A DNA stretch of 64,000 bases, taken from Streptomyces tuirus (GTDB taxonomy: Bacteria > Actinomycetota > Actinomycetes > Streptomycetales > Streptomycetaceae). Position numbers and translations under genes: made by a program. The first letter of the stretch is position 1, and the number at the start of each line of letters is the position of its first letter. Where the stretch lies: the NCBI RefSeq assembly GCF_014701095.1, contig NZ_AP023439.1, positions 2,282,001-2,346,000 on the forward strand. Reading direction: 5' to 3'. Positions 1 through 9,422 of the stretch are shown piece after piece. Below the pieces are notes generated by a model that was not told where the DNA came from, ran no database searches, and worked only from the letters and a program-made list of their open reading frames with translations.

Positions 1-1026
1 GCCGCGGGGGCCGTCGGCGCCGGTGGGCCAGGGCTGGTCGAGGTCCAGCTCGTCCAGGCCGGAGCGCAGCTCCTCCAGGGACGAGGTGATCGCGAGGCGC
101 CCCCGCATCTCGGAGCCGACCGCGAAGCCCTTCAGGTACCAGGCGACGTGCTTGCGGAAGTCGATCACGCCCCGGGCCTCGTCGCCGATCCACTCCCCGA
201 GCAGGGTGGCGTGCCGGACCATGACGTCGGCGACCTCGCGCAGAGCGGGGCGGGCGATGTCCTCGGTGCGGCCCTCGAAGGCGGCGACCAGGTCGGAGAA
301 GAGCCAGGGCCGCCCCAGGCAGCCGCGGCCGACGACCACGCCGTCGCAGCCGGTCTCCCGCACCATCCGCAGGGCGTCCTCGGCCGACCAGATGTCGCCG
401 TTGCCGAGCACCGGGATCTCCGGCACGTGCTCCTTCAGCCGGGCGATGGCGTCCCAGTCGGCGGTGCCGCCGTAGTGCTGGGCGGCGGTGCGGCCGTGCA
501 GGGCGATGGCGGTGACGCCCTCCTCGACGGCGATCCGGCCGGCGTCGAGGAAGGTGATGTGGTCGTCGTCGATGCCCTTGCGCATCTTCATCGTCACGGG
601 CAGGTCGCCGGCGCCGCTGACGGCCTCGCGCAGGATGGCCCGCAGCAGGTTCCGCTTGTACGGCAGCGCGGAGCCGCCGCCCTTGCGGGTGACCTTGGGC
701 ACCGGGCAGCCGAAGTTCAGGTCGATGTGGTCGGCGAGGTCCTCCTCCGCGATCATGCGGACGGCCTTGCCGACGGTGGCGGGGTCCACGCCGTACAGCT
801 GGATGGAGCGGGGGCGCTCACTCGCATCGAAGTGAATGAGCTGCATGGTCTTCTCGTTGCGCTCGACCAGCGCCCTGGTCGTGATCATCTCGCTGACGAA
901 CAGGCCCTTGCCGGCGCTGAACTCTCTGCACAGGGTGCGGAAGGGCGCGTTGGTGATCCCGGCCATGGGGGCCAGGACGACGGGGGGCCGGACGGTGTGC
1001 GGACCGATCTGGAGGGGCGTGGACAT
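1..1026 (-). CDS. dusB: tRNA-dihydrouridine synthase DusB (3' end beyond window)
   Basis: This is an FMN enzyme that reduces specific uridines in tRNA to dihydrouridine. The frame is open from the ATG at 1024-1026 to the left edge, giving 342 residues, so the C-terminus lies outside the window. The N-terminus carries the TIM-barrel opening VVLAPMAGITNAPFR. The segment DLNFGCPVPKV holds the catalytic cysteine in the GCP motif, MKMRKGIDDDH and LHGRTAAQHY follow, and GNGDIWS and GRGCLGRPW are the flavin phosphate-binding loops. It is divergent from the MFS gene at 1105. The actinobacterial orthologue is usually about 380 residues, so roughly 40 are missing. The family assignment is firm; which Dus subfamily specificity applies in actinobacteria is less certain. 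Confidence 0.93.
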   Translation of the reverse strand, partial: MSTPLQIGPHTVRPPVVLAPMAGITNAPFRTLCREFSAGKGLFVSEMITTRALVERNEKTMQLIHFDASERPRSIQLYGVDPATVGKAVRMIAEEDLADHIDLNFGCPVPKVTRKGGGSALPYKRNLLRAILREAVSGAGDLPVTMKMRKGIDDDHITFLDAGRIAVEEGVTAIALHGRTAAQHYGGTADWDAIARLKEHVPEIPVLGNGDIWSAEDALRMVRETGCDGVVVGRGCLGRPWLFSDLVAAFEGRTEDIARPALREVADVMVRHATLLGEWIGDEARGVIDFRKHVAWYLKGFAVGSEMRGRLAITSSLEELRSGLDELDLDQPWPTGADGPRG

Positions 1027-1059
1027 GCGTCCATTGTGCCGTGCAATGAGATGGCAAAC

Positions 1060-1097
1060 TTCATTAGTTAGCCACACTATTGAAACCGGCGTACGAT
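1060..1097 (+). promoter_or_regulatory. Putative promoter and operator palindrome of MFS gene
   Basis: A -35-like TTAGCC (1068-1073), an 18-nt spacer and a -10-like TACGAT (1092-1097) end 7 nt before the ATG at 1105, which suggests a leaderless transcript. The imperfect palindrome 1060-1084 has arms TTCA-N-TAGT and ACTA-N-TGAA separated by 7 nt and covers the -35 region. That is the size and position expected for a MarR- or TetR-type repressor site. No regulator gene is adjacent, so the binding protein is unknown. This is inference from sequence only. Confidence 0.5.
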
Positions 1098-1104
1098 GGA
1101 GCGC

Positions 1105-2553
1105 ATGCCCGAGCTCAGTCACCGCCGCCGCATGCTGGTGCTCGCGATCTGCTGCATGAGCCTGCTGATCGTGAGCCTCGACAACACGGTCCTGAACGTG
1201 GCCCTGCCGTCCATGCAGCAGGACCTGCACGCGAGTACGTCGGGTCTGCAGTGGACGATCGACGCCTACACCCTGGTCCTGGCCTCGCTGCTGATGCTCG
1301 CGGGTTCCACGGCCGACCGGATCGGCCGCAAGCGGGTCTTCATGGCGGGCCTGGTCGTCTTCACCCTCGGCTCGGTCCTGTGCTCCCTCGCGCCGAACCT
1401 GGAGGCGCTGATCGCGTTCCGGATGGTGCAGGCGGTGGGCGGCTCGATGCTGAACCCGGTCGCCATGTCGATCATCACCAACACCTTCACCGACCCGCGC
1501 GAGCGGGCCCGGGCCATCGGCGTCTGGGGCGCGGTCGTCGGCATATCGATGGCCGCCGGCCCGCTGGTCGGCGGGCTCCTGGTCGACTCCGTCGGCTGGC
1601 GCTCCATCTTCTGGATCAACCTGCCGGTGGGCCTCGCGGCCCTGCTGCTCACCCTGCGCTTCGTCCCCGAGTCCCGCGCGCCGCGCGCCCGCCGGCCCGA
1701 TCCCGTCGGGCAGGTGCTGGTGATCGCGCTGTTCGGCTCGCTCACGTACGCGATCATCGAGGCGCCGAGCACCCCGTTCGGGTCGATCGCGCCGCTGGCC
1801 GCCGTCGCCCTCGCCGCCCTGGTGGGACTGCTCCTCTACGAGCCGCGTCGCAAGGAGCCGCTGATCGATCTGCGGTTCTTCCGGTCGGCGCCGTTCAGCG
1901 GGGCCACGGTGATCGCGATCAGCGCGTTCGCCGCGCTCGGCGGCTTCCTGTTCCTGTCGACGCTGTACCTGCAGAACGTCCGCGGTCTGACCGCCCTGGA
2001 GGCGGGCCTGTGGATGCTGCCGATGGCGGTGCCGACGTTCCTGTGCGCGCCGCTGTCGGGCCGCCTGGTGGGCTCGTACGGCCCGCGCCCGCCGCTGCTC
2101 ATCGCGGGCTTCGCGATGACGACGAGCGGCGTCCTGTTCGCCGCGTTCGACGCCGAGACCTCCAATGTCACGCTCTTCGCCGGCTACGTCCTGTTCGGCA
2201 TCGGCTTCGGTTTCGTCAACGCGCCCATCACCAACACGGCCGTGTCCGGCATGCCGCGCGCCCAGGCGGGCGTGGCCGCGGCGGTCGCCTCCACGAGCCG
2301 GCAGCTCGGGCAGACGCTGGGGGTGGCCGTGGTGGGCGCGGTCCTCGCCTCGGGTGTCGGCTCCTCCTCCTACCGGGAGGTGTTCGTGTCCGCGGCCCGG
2401 CCCGGGTGGTGGATCCTCGCCGTGTGCGGGTTCGCGGTGCTGGTGCTGGGGGCGGTGACGAACGGGCGGTGGGCCCGGGGGACCGCCGAGCGGGCCGCGC
2501 GCCGCCTGGAGCCGGCTCAGGTGCGGGACGTGGTGGTGACCGCGGACCGCTGA
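1105..2553 (+). CDS. MFS drug/proton antiporter, DHA2 (14-TMS) family
   Basis: This is a membrane exporter of about 482 residues. It begins with a hydrophobic helix containing SLDNTVLNVALPSM, the conserved motif D1/C of DHA2 exporters. The motif A-like GSTADRIGRKRVF follows near residue 70, and SIITNTFTDPRERARAIGVWGA near residue 130. About fourteen hydrophobic segments can be traced, consistent with the EmrB/QacA group, which expels drugs or metabolites using the proton gradient. The start at 1105 is preferred over the in-frame ATG at 1096 because a -10-like hexamer ends 7 nt upstream and no Shine-Dalgarno sequence precedes 1096. The substrate cannot be read from the sequence. A palindrome over the promoter suggests repressor control, and the gene stands alone between dusB and the next gene. 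Confidence 0.88.
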   Translation: MPELSHRRRMLVLAICCMSLLIVSLDNTVLNVALPSMQQDLHASTSGLQWTIDAYTLVLASLLMLAGSTADRIGRKRVFMAGLVVFTLGSVLCSLAPNLEALIAFRMVQAVGGSMLNPVAMSIITNTFTDPRERARAIGVWGAVVGISMAAGPLVGGLLVDSVGWRSIFWINLPVGLAALLLTLRFVPESRAPRARRPDPVGQVLVIALFGSLTYAIIEAPSTPFGSIAPLAAVALAALVGLLLYEPRRKEPLIDLRFFRSAPFSGATVIAISAFAALGGFLFLSTLYLQNVRGLTALEAGLWMLPMAVPTFLCAPLSGRLVGSYGPRPPLLIAGFAMTTSGVLFAAFDAETSNVTLFAGYVLFGIGFGFVNAPITNTAVSGMPRAQAGVAAAVASTSRQLGQTLGVAVVGAVLASGVGSSSYREVFVSAARPGWWILAVCGFAVLVLGAVTNGRWARGTAERAARRLEPAQVRDVVVTADR

Positions 2554-2583
2554 TTGTCGGTGCCGTGCGCTTCACTGTCCGCC

Positions 2584-3393
2584 ATGAAGCTCACGCAAGC
2601 GACCGTCAACGACCTGCTGGACCGGCTCGGACCGGGGAGCGGCCACCTCTATCTGCCGCTCGACCTGGACCCGCAGGCCCTGATCGACCTGCTCGACGGC
2701 CGCTACGGCACGCCGCGCACGCTCGTCCTCGACGGCTTCACCGACCCGACGGCCGACGAGTCCCGGGGCGCGGCCCTTCTCGCCCCTCTCGAGAACCGGG
2801 CGGTGACCATACGGGCGTGGGCCTACGGGGACCGGTGGGTCGGCGCGGGCACGGCGCGGGACGGTGCGGGGATCGAGCGGCCGGTGCTGGTCGTCGCCCA
2901 CCGGGAGGTGCCGGAGCCCCTTGCGCCCGCCGGGGACGGGGACGCCGGCGTCGACGTCGACTGGATGGAGCGGCTCACCCGCATCACCGGCTGGAACGAG
3001 CCCGCCCGGCGGCCCGACGTGGACTGGCCGGAGACGGAGGCACGCCTGGGCACCGCCCTGCCCGGCGACTACAAGCGCATGGTGGAGACGTTCGGCGAGG
3101 GCGCCTTCGACGGCTACCTGGACCTGCACCAGGAGCCGTGGACCCACTACCGGGACGAGGGCCTGCTCATCTGGGCGGGCACGGAGCACGAGGACCTGTA
3201 CTGCTGGCGGACCGACGGCGACGACCCCGACCGGTGGCCCGTCGTGGTGCGCTCCTTCGACGGCGAGGACGTCCCCTTCGCCTACCGGACCGCGGAGTTC
3301 GTCTGCCGCATCCTCACCGAGCCGCACCACCGGTTCACCATGACCCGCTACTTCGACACCCACTGGTTCATGAACTACCGGGAGAGAGGCTGA
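2584..3393 (+). CDS. SUKH-1 (SMI1/KNR4)-like domain protein
   Basis: This is a 269-residue cytoplasmic protein without a signal peptide or membrane segment. The second half contains DWPETEARLGTALPGDYKRM followed by WAGTEHEDLYCWRTDGDDP and WPVVVRSFDG. This matches the pattern of SMI1/KNR4 (SUKH-1) domains: a PxDY-like helix and then a W..t..GD.l.W.t.gdpd strand. The first ~130 residues are not recognised. Bacterial SUKH proteins often act as immunity proteins against polymorphic toxins, but no toxin gene lies next to this one, so that role is not supported here. The ATG at 2584 is chosen because the upstream in-frame codons (from 2554) have no SD sequence and overlap the end of the transporter gene. 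Confidence 0.65.
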   Translation: MKLTQATVNDLLDRLGPGSGHLYLPLDLDPQALIDLLDGRYGTPRTLVLDGFTDPTADESRGAALLAPLENRAVTIRAWAYGDRWVGAGTARDGAGIERPVLVVAHREVPEPLAPAGDGDAGVDVDWMERLTRITGWNEPARRPDVDWPETEARLGTALPGDYKRMVETFGEGAFDGYLDLHQEPWTHYRDEGLLIWAGTEHEDLYCWRTDGDDPDRWPVVVRSFDGEDVPFAYRTAEFVCRILTEPHHRFTMTRYFDTHWFMNYRERG

Positions 3394-3537
3394 TGCTGCG
3401 GCTGCCCCGCACGGTCGACCGAGGTCTCTCACGGCCTGATAACTCATCTCCGGGGAAGCCCTGTTGATGTAGGTCTTGCTGCACACTCCTTGCTGCGAGC
3501 AGACCGGAACGCCGGATTTCTCGACGCGGGAGGGGCC

Positions 3538-3744
3538 ATGACACAGATCGACACGAGCAAGGTCAGCCGGTGGGACCAGCACGGCCGGGAGCACGTGGTG
3601 CGAGTGCACCGGACGGGCATCCAGCGCACGATCAGATGCGACACCTGCGGCTGGCACAGAGGCGCCCAGTTCCTGCCCTGGCTGAAGGCGGAGGAACACC
3701 TGGCGGAGGCCCACCAGGCCACGGTGGACCCGACGGCGGCATGA
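3538..3744 (+). CDS. Small protein with C2H2-like zinc-binding pattern
   Basis: This is a 68-residue protein starting at an ATG directly behind a strong Shine-Dalgarno sequence (GGGAGGGG, 3528-3535). The centre reads IRCDTCGWHRGAQF and the C-terminal part EEHLAEAHQ, giving a Cys-x2-Cys followed by His-x4-His spacing that could hold one zinc ion. The family is not recognised. There is no membrane segment. It stands alone between the SUKH-like gene and the EEP phosphatase; a hairpin follows at 3845. A role in nucleic-acid or protein binding is only a guess from the zinc pattern. Confidence 0.7.
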   Translation: MTQIDTSKVSRWDQHGREHVVRVHRTGIQRTIRCDTCGWHRGAQFLPWLKAEEHLAEAHQATVDPTAA

Positions 3745-3844
3745 GCCCCCCGCGCGGCTCGGGCCGCCGTCGCCCCGTGGGGAGGTACGGCGCCGCCGTC
3801 CCCCGGCACGATCCCGAGCGTGCAGCCGACGGCCAAATCGGTCA

Positions 3845-3867
3845 GGGGGACGCGGGACCAGTCCCCC
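3845..3867. terminator. GC hairpin after small zinc-finger gene
   Basis: A 7-bp perfect inverted repeat, GGGGGAC (3845-3851) and GTCCCCC (3861-3867), encloses a 9-nt loop. It lies about 100 nt after the stop of the small gene and before the promoter-like sequence of the next gene. There is no T-run, which is usual for Streptomyces terminators. Confidence 0.4.
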
Positions 3868-3896
3868 GTCCCTCAGTGACCTCAAGGGCCCCAGCG

Positions 3897-3926
3897 TTAG
3901 ACACACTTCACACCCGCTCGGACAAT
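3897..3926 (+). promoter_or_regulatory. Putative promoter of EEP phosphatase gene
   Basis: TTAGAC (3897-3902), an 18-nt spacer and GACAAT (3921-3926) resemble a housekeeping (HrdB-type) promoter about 80 nt upstream of the ATG at 4007. No other promoter-like pair was noticed in this gap. Confidence 0.45.
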
Positions 3927-4006
3927 GGGAAGTGCCGGTGAGCGGTCTCCCGGCGGCGCCCGCCCACCGGTCGCGCGGAACTCCGCGCCGCCCGAGGGAG
4001 CGCGCC

Positions 4007-5110
4007 ATGACGATCCGTATCGCCACCTTCAACACCGAGAACCTCTTCCGCCGCCCCCTGGTCTTCCGACTCCCGGGCGACAAGCAGCGCCGCGAGGTCC
4101 TCGACGACCACGCCGAGCTGATCTCCCTCCTGGAGAAGGAGACCTACGACGCCGACACCAAGAGCCGCGTCGCCGCGCTCCTCAAGAAGCACCGCGTGCA
4201 CGACCCGCGCCGGGACAGGCCGTTCTTCGTCAACGAGACGCGCGGCCAGGGCACGCTCTTCAAGACGAAGGGCAGCGGCGAGAACGTCACCTTCGAGATC
4301 GTGGCCAAGGGCCGCTCGGGGTGGACGGGCTGGGTGGAGCTGGTCCGTGACGACCTCGACTGGGAGGCCGTGCACAACACCGGCCGGGTGATCGCCGAGG
4401 TCGACGCCGACATCCTGCTCACGGTGGAGGTGGAGGACCGCACGACCCTGAGCCGCTTCAACGAGCAGGTGCTGGGCGCCGGCCTGAAGAAGACGCCGTA
4501 CCCGTACGCCATGGTGATCGACGGCAACGACCCACGGGGCATCGACGTCGGCGTCCTCAGCCGCCACCCGATCACGTCCCTGCGGTCCCACGTCTTCGAC
4601 CCGGACCCGGACCGCCCCGGCGAGCGCCTCTTCAGCCGGGACTGCCCCGAGTACGAGCTCCAGACCGGCGCCACCCCGCTGTGGCTGCTGGGCAACCACC
4701 TCAAGAGCCAGAGCGGCGACAACCCGGAACTGCGCGTCGCCCAGGCCCGGCGCGTGGCGTCGGTCTACCAGACGGCGCTGGAGCGTTCCCCGTACGTGGT
4801 GGTCGCCGGCGACCTCAACGACGAGCCGTCCAGCGAGGCGATCGGGGCGCTGCTGGGCACGGGCCTGCGGGACGTGATGAGTCACCCGTCCTACCGCGGC
4901 ACGCCGGGCACCCACGGCACGGGCACCTCCGAGAGCCAGAAGCTCGACTACGTGATGCTGCCGCCGCCGCTGTGGGAGCAGGTGCAGCACGTGGAGGTGG
5001 AACGGCGCGGCGTCTGGGCGCCGTCCACCATCAAGTCCTTCGACACCGTCACCTCCAAGTGGAACCGCGCCTCGGACCACGCGGCGGTCTACGTCGACCT
5101 GGACCTGTGA
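4007..5110 (+). CDS. Endonuclease/exonuclease/phosphatase (EEP) family protein
   Basis: This is a 367-residue enzyme of the metal-dependent EEP superfamily (DNase I / sphingomyelinase / phosphatase fold). The opening MTIRIATFNTENLF carries the metal-site Asn and Glu. LLTVEVEDR, GIDVGVLSRHPI and LWLLGNHLKSQSG follow. VVAGDLNDEPSS is the conserved catalytic GDxND-type motif, and the C-terminal ASDHAAVYVDL gives the SDH motif. No signal peptide is visible, so it is probably cytoplasmic. The ATG at 4007 has a GAGGGAG ribosome site 7 nt upstream. The substrate (DNA, phosphoinositide or other phosphodiester) cannot be decided. The gene is monocistronic and converges on glyS across a strong hairpin. 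Confidence 0.85.
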   Translation: MTIRIATFNTENLFRRPLVFRLPGDKQRREVLDDHAELISLLEKETYDADTKSRVAALLKKHRVHDPRRDRPFFVNETRGQGTLFKTKGSGENVTFEIVAKGRSGWTGWVELVRDDLDWEAVHNTGRVIAEVDADILLTVEVEDRTTLSRFNEQVLGAGLKKTPYPYAMVIDGNDPRGIDVGVLSRHPITSLRSHVFDPDPDRPGERLFSRDCPEYELQTGATPLWLLGNHLKSQSGDNPELRVAQARRVASVYQTALERSPYVVVAGDLNDEPSSEAIGALLGTGLRDVMSHPSYRGTPGTHGTGTSESQKLDYVMLPPPLWEQVQHVEVERRGVWAPSTIKSFDTVTSKWNRASDHAAVYVDLDL

Positions 5111-5117
5111 AACGCGG

Positions 5118-5153
5118 CGGTGCCGGGCCCCTCCGCGGAGGAACCCGGCACCG
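5118..5153. terminator. Bidirectional terminator between EEP gene and glyS
   Basis: A 10-bp perfect stem (CGGTGCCGGG, 5118-5127, pairing with 5144-5153) with a 16-nt loop lies between two convergent stop codons 60 nt apart. It is symmetrical and can serve both genes. Confidence 0.75.
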
Positions 5154-5171
5154 TGGCGCGGCGGACGGCGG

Positions 5172-6554
<1,383 letters not shown>

Positions 6555-6689
6555 GGTGCTCTCTTCATTACGACGACGGGCGACGAAGCGGAGACGCTTC
6601 CAGCGAATGCTTCAGGTTACCGGCGGGGGCGCCCCCTCAATCAAATCGCTCCCCCTGCGGCGCCCTCAAGGTCCCGGGGACAGAGATTG

Positions 6690-6727
6690 TTGACAACGGT
6701 TTCCATATTTGTTGAAAATGAGTGTCA
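6690..6727 (+). promoter_or_regulatory. znuA promoter with two Zur-box-like palindromes
   Basis: Two 7-1-7 imperfect palindromes resemble the Streptomyces Zur box (TGAAAAT-type half site). They lie at 6691-6705 (TGACAACGGTTTCCA) and 6713-6727 (TGAAAATGAGTGTCA), with centres 22 bp apart, or two helical turns. TTGACA (6690-6695) and GAAAAT (6714-6719) form a promoter with an 18-nt spacer. The -10 element ends 7 nt before the ATG at 6727, so the mRNA may be leaderless. Zinc-bound Zur at these boxes would block RNA polymerase. The Zur box consensus is established knowledge for S. coelicolor; its application here is inference. Confidence 0.75.
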
Positions 6728-7674
6728 TGAACGTACGACGACGCCTCATACCCGCCGCCGCGGCCGCCTCTCTCGGCCTCGGCGCCCTCACCGCCTGCTC
6801 CAGCGACAGCGCGGCCACGGGCAACACGGACAAGTTCGACGTCGTCGCGTCGTTCTACCCGATGGCGTTCCTCGCCGAGCAGATCGGCGGCGCCCACGCG
6901 AACGTCACCAGCCTGACCGAGCCCGGCCAGGAGCCCCACGACCTGGAGATCAGCACCCAGCAGCGCGCGCAGCTGGAGGAGGCCGACGCGGCGCTCTACC
7001 TCAAGGGCCTCCAGCCCGCCGTCGACGAGGCCGTCGGCCAGACCGGCATCAAGACCAAGATCGACGCGGCCACCCTGACCCACCTCGAGGACCACGGCAC
7101 CGGCGGCCACAGCCACGAGGGCGAGGAAAGTCACTCCGAGGAGGACGAGGGCGGGCGCGACCCGCACGTCTGGCTCGACCCGGTGAAGTACGCCGAGATC
7201 GCCCAGGGCGTCGGCAAGGCCTTCGAGAAGGCCGACCCGGACCACGCGGCCGACTACAAGAAGAACACCGAAGCCCTGGTCACGAAGCTGAAGGGCCTCG
7301 ACGGCGACTTCGAGAACGGCCTGAAGAACACCAGGTCCAAGGTCTTCTTCACCAACCACGCCGCCTTCGGCTACCTCGCCGAGCGCTACGGCCTCACCCA
7401 GGAGGCCATCTCCGGCGTCGACCCCGACAGCGAGCCCAGCGGCGCCCGTGTCCGGGAACTCCAGCAGGAGGCGAAGGCCGACGGCGTCACCACCGTCTTC
7501 TACGAGACACTGGTCTCCGACAAGACCGCGAAGACCCTGGCCCGCGACGCGCATCTGAGGACCGACGTCCTCGACCCGATCGAGGGCATCACGGACAGGT
7601 CCCGCGGCGACGACTACTTCCAGGTCATGGAAGCCAACCTCAAGGCCCTGCAGACGGCCCTGGGAGCCAAGTGA
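6727..7674 (+). CDS. znuA: Zinc ABC transporter substrate-binding lipoprotein
   Basis: This 315-residue extracellular lipoprotein captures Zn2+ for the ZnuBC importer. The N-terminus MNVRRRLIPAAAAASLGLGALTAC ends in the lipobox LTAC. The metal-site pattern of cluster A-I proteins is present: EPHDLEIST (first His), the variable His/acid-rich loop around residues 118-140 (HLEDHG...HSHEGEESH), RDPHVWLDP (second His), TNHAAFGYLAERYG (third His) and FYETLVSDK (Glu, then the C-terminal Asp in VLDPIEG). The start at 6727 is preferred over the in-frame ATG at 6718 and TTG at 6709 because the promoter -10 overlaps those codons. It is followed 20 nt later by znuC and is probably repressed by Zur in zinc-replete cells. 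Confidence 0.93.
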   Translation: MNVRRRLIPAAAAASLGLGALTACSSDSAATGNTDKFDVVASFYPMAFLAEQIGGAHANVTSLTEPGQEPHDLEISTQQRAQLEEADAALYLKGLQPAVDEAVGQTGIKTKIDAATLTHLEDHGTGGHSHEGEESHSEEDEGGRDPHVWLDPVKYAEIAQGVGKAFEKADPDHAADYKKNTEALVTKLKGLDGDFENGLKNTRSKVFFTNHAAFGYLAERYGLTQEAISGVDPDSEPSGARVRELQQEAKADGVTTVFYETLVSDKTAKTLARDAHLRTDVLDPIEGITDRSRGDDYFQVMEANLKALQTALGAK

Positions 7675-7694
7675 TCGACCCATCGGAGGACGGC

Positions 7695-8462
7695 ATGACC
7701 GAGCCCGTCGTATCCCTGCGCGGCGTCCGCGCGGACCTGGGCTCGCGCCCCGTGCTGCGCGGCATCGACCTCACCGTGCACCGCGGCGAGGTCGTCGCGC
7801 TGCTCGGCGCGAACGGCTCGGGCAAGTCCACGGCCGTGCGCAGCGTCATCGGCCAGGTGCAGACCGGCGCGGGCGAGATCGAGTTGTTCGGCACGCCCCG
7901 CGGGCGGTTCCGCGACTGGCACCGCGTGGGCTACGTCCCGCAGCGCACCACGGCCGCCGGCGGCGTGCCCGCCACGGTGACCGAGGTGGTCTCCTCCGGC
8001 CGCCTGTCCCGGGCCCGCTTCGGCGTCCTGCGCAAGGCCGACCACAAGGCCGTACGGCAGGCGCTGGAGCTCGTCGGCATGGCGGACCGGGCCAAGGACT
8101 CGGTCGACGCCCTCTCCGGCGGCCAGCACCAGCGCGTCCTGATCGCCCGCGCGCTCGCCAGCGAACCCGAGCTGCTGATCATGGACGAGCCGATGGCCGG
8201 CGTCGACCTGGCCAGCCAGGAGGTCCTCGCGCACACCCTCACCGAGCAGGTCTCCCAGGGCACGACGGTGCTGCTCGTGCTGCACGAACTGGGTCCCCTG
8301 GAGCCCCTCATCGACCGGGCGGTCGTCCTGCGCGACGGCTGCGTCGTCCACGACGGGCCGCCCCCGAAGGCCGTCGGACAGCACGCCCTGCCCGGCCACG
8401 ACCACGTGCACCCGCACGCCCCCGCGGGCGCCGAACCGATCCGTACGGGACTGCTGAGCTGA
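7695..8462 (+). CDS. znuC: Zinc ABC transporter ATP-binding protein
   Basis: This 255-residue ATPase energises zinc import. Walker A is GANGSGKST near residue 40, the ABC signature is LSGGQHQRV near 140, Walker B is LLIMDEP, and the switch histidine lies in LVLHELG. The C-terminal tail is rich in histidine (GQHALPGHDHVHPH), a plausible metal-sensing or metal-storing extension. The ATG lies 4 nt behind a GGAGGA ribosome site. The stop TGA overlaps the start of znuB by one base (TGATG), indicating translational coupling. The neighbours and the His-rich tail support zinc rather than manganese as the cargo. Confidence 0.92.
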   Translation: MTEPVVSLRGVRADLGSRPVLRGIDLTVHRGEVVALLGANGSGKSTAVRSVIGQVQTGAGEIELFGTPRGRFRDWHRVGYVPQRTTAAGGVPATVTEVVSSGRLSRARFGVLRKADHKAVRQALELVGMADRAKDSVDALSGGQHQRVLIARALASEPELLIMDEPMAGVDLASQEVLAHTLTEQVSQGTTVLLVLHELGPLEPLIDRAVVLRDGCVVHDGPPPKAVGQHALPGHDHVHPHAPAGAEPIRTGLLS

Positions 8463-9364
8463 TGGACTTCCTCGACTACGCCTTCATGCAGCGGGCGCTG
8501 CTCGCCGCCGTCCTGGTCGGCATCACCGCCCCCGCGGTGGGGATCTACCTGGTCCAGCGCCGCCAGGCCCTGATGGGCGACGGCATCGGCCATGTGGCGA
8601 TGACCGGCGTCGGCCTCGGCTTCCTGCTGACCTGGTCCCCGGTGTGGATGGCGACCCTCGTCTCCGTCCTCGGCGCGGTCCTCATGGAGCTGATCCGCTG
8701 GTACGGCAAGACCCGCGGCGACATCGCCCTCGCCATGCTGTTCTATGGCGGCATGGCGGGCGGTGTGATGTTCATCAACCTCGCGCCGACGGGCTCCAAC
8801 GCCAACCTGACGTCGTACCTGTTCGGCTCCCTGTCGACGGTGTCCCAGTCGGACGTCACCGCGATCTGCGTCCTGGCCGCGTTCGTCGTGCTGGTCACCC
8901 TCGGTCTGCGGCGGCAACTGTTCGCGGTCAGCCAGGACGAGGAGTTCGCCCGGGTGACGGGCCTGCCGGTGCGGGTCCTGAACCTGCTGACGGCCGTCAC
9001 CGCGGCCGTCACGGTGACCGTGGCGATGCGGGTCGTCGGCCTGCTGCTGGTCAGTGCGCTGATGGTGGTGCCGGTCGCGGCCGCCCAGCAGATCGCCCGC
9101 AGCTTCGCCGCCACGTTCGCCATCGCCGTCGCCATCGGCGTCAGCGTGACGATCGGCGGCACGGTCACCTCGTACTACCAGGATGTGCCGCCCGGCGCGA
9201 CGATCGTGCTGCTGACCATCGGCGCGTTCATCGTGCTGACGGCGCTCGCGGCCCCGCTGGCCCGGCGCCGCGCCCGCGCGGCGGCGGCCTCGGACACGAC
9301 GGCCGACCCCGCCGAGTGCGCGATCCCGGGCAGCCGGACGGCGGCCGACGAAGTCGGCGTCTGA
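8462..9364 (+). CDS. znuB: Zinc ABC transporter permease
   Basis: This is a 300-residue integral membrane protein of the ABC-3 family and forms the channel of the zinc importer. It begins DFLDYAFMQRALLAAVLVGITAPAVG and contains QRRQALMGDGIGHVAMTGVGLG, the family signature region in which the loop contacts the ATPase. About eight hydrophobic helices follow, including VVGLLLVSALMVVPVAAAQ. The start overlaps the znuC stop by one base. The C-terminal ~30 residues are charged and presumably cytoplasmic. The gene ends at 9364, where a separate zur promoter seems to begin. Confidence 0.93.
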   Translation: MDFLDYAFMQRALLAAVLVGITAPAVGIYLVQRRQALMGDGIGHVAMTGVGLGFLLTWSPVWMATLVSVLGAVLMELIRWYGKTRGDIALAMLFYGGMAGGVMFINLAPTGSNANLTSYLFGSLSTVSQSDVTAICVLAAFVVLVTLGLRRQLFAVSQDEEFARVTGLPVRVLNLLTAVTAAVTVTVAMRVVGLLLVSALMVVPVAAAQQIARSFAATFAIAVAIGVSVTIGGTVTSYYQDVPPGATIVLLTIGAFIVLTALAAPLARRRARAAAASDTTADPAECAIPGSRTAADEVGV

Positions 9365-9398
9365 CCGCCCCCACCCCGGGCTGGCACAATGGCCCGGG
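9361..9398 (+). promoter_or_regulatory. Internal promoter of zur with inverted repeat
   Basis: CTGACC (9361-9366), an 18-nt spacer and CACAAT (9385-9390) make a promoter overlapping the znuB stop. A perfect 7-bp inverted repeat CCCGGGC / GCCCGGG (9375-9381 and 9392-9398) brackets the -10 element. It could be an operator or a hairpin. It does not resemble the Zur box. Confidence 0.5.
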
Positions 9399-9422
9399 CA
9401 AGGCAGACGTGAGGAGGCAACG

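Noticed and set aside
1080..3467. Open frame of 795 codons on the plus strand
   Set aside because: It is an off-frame reading of the MFS and SUKH-like genes, rich in Arg/Pro/Gly with no domain.
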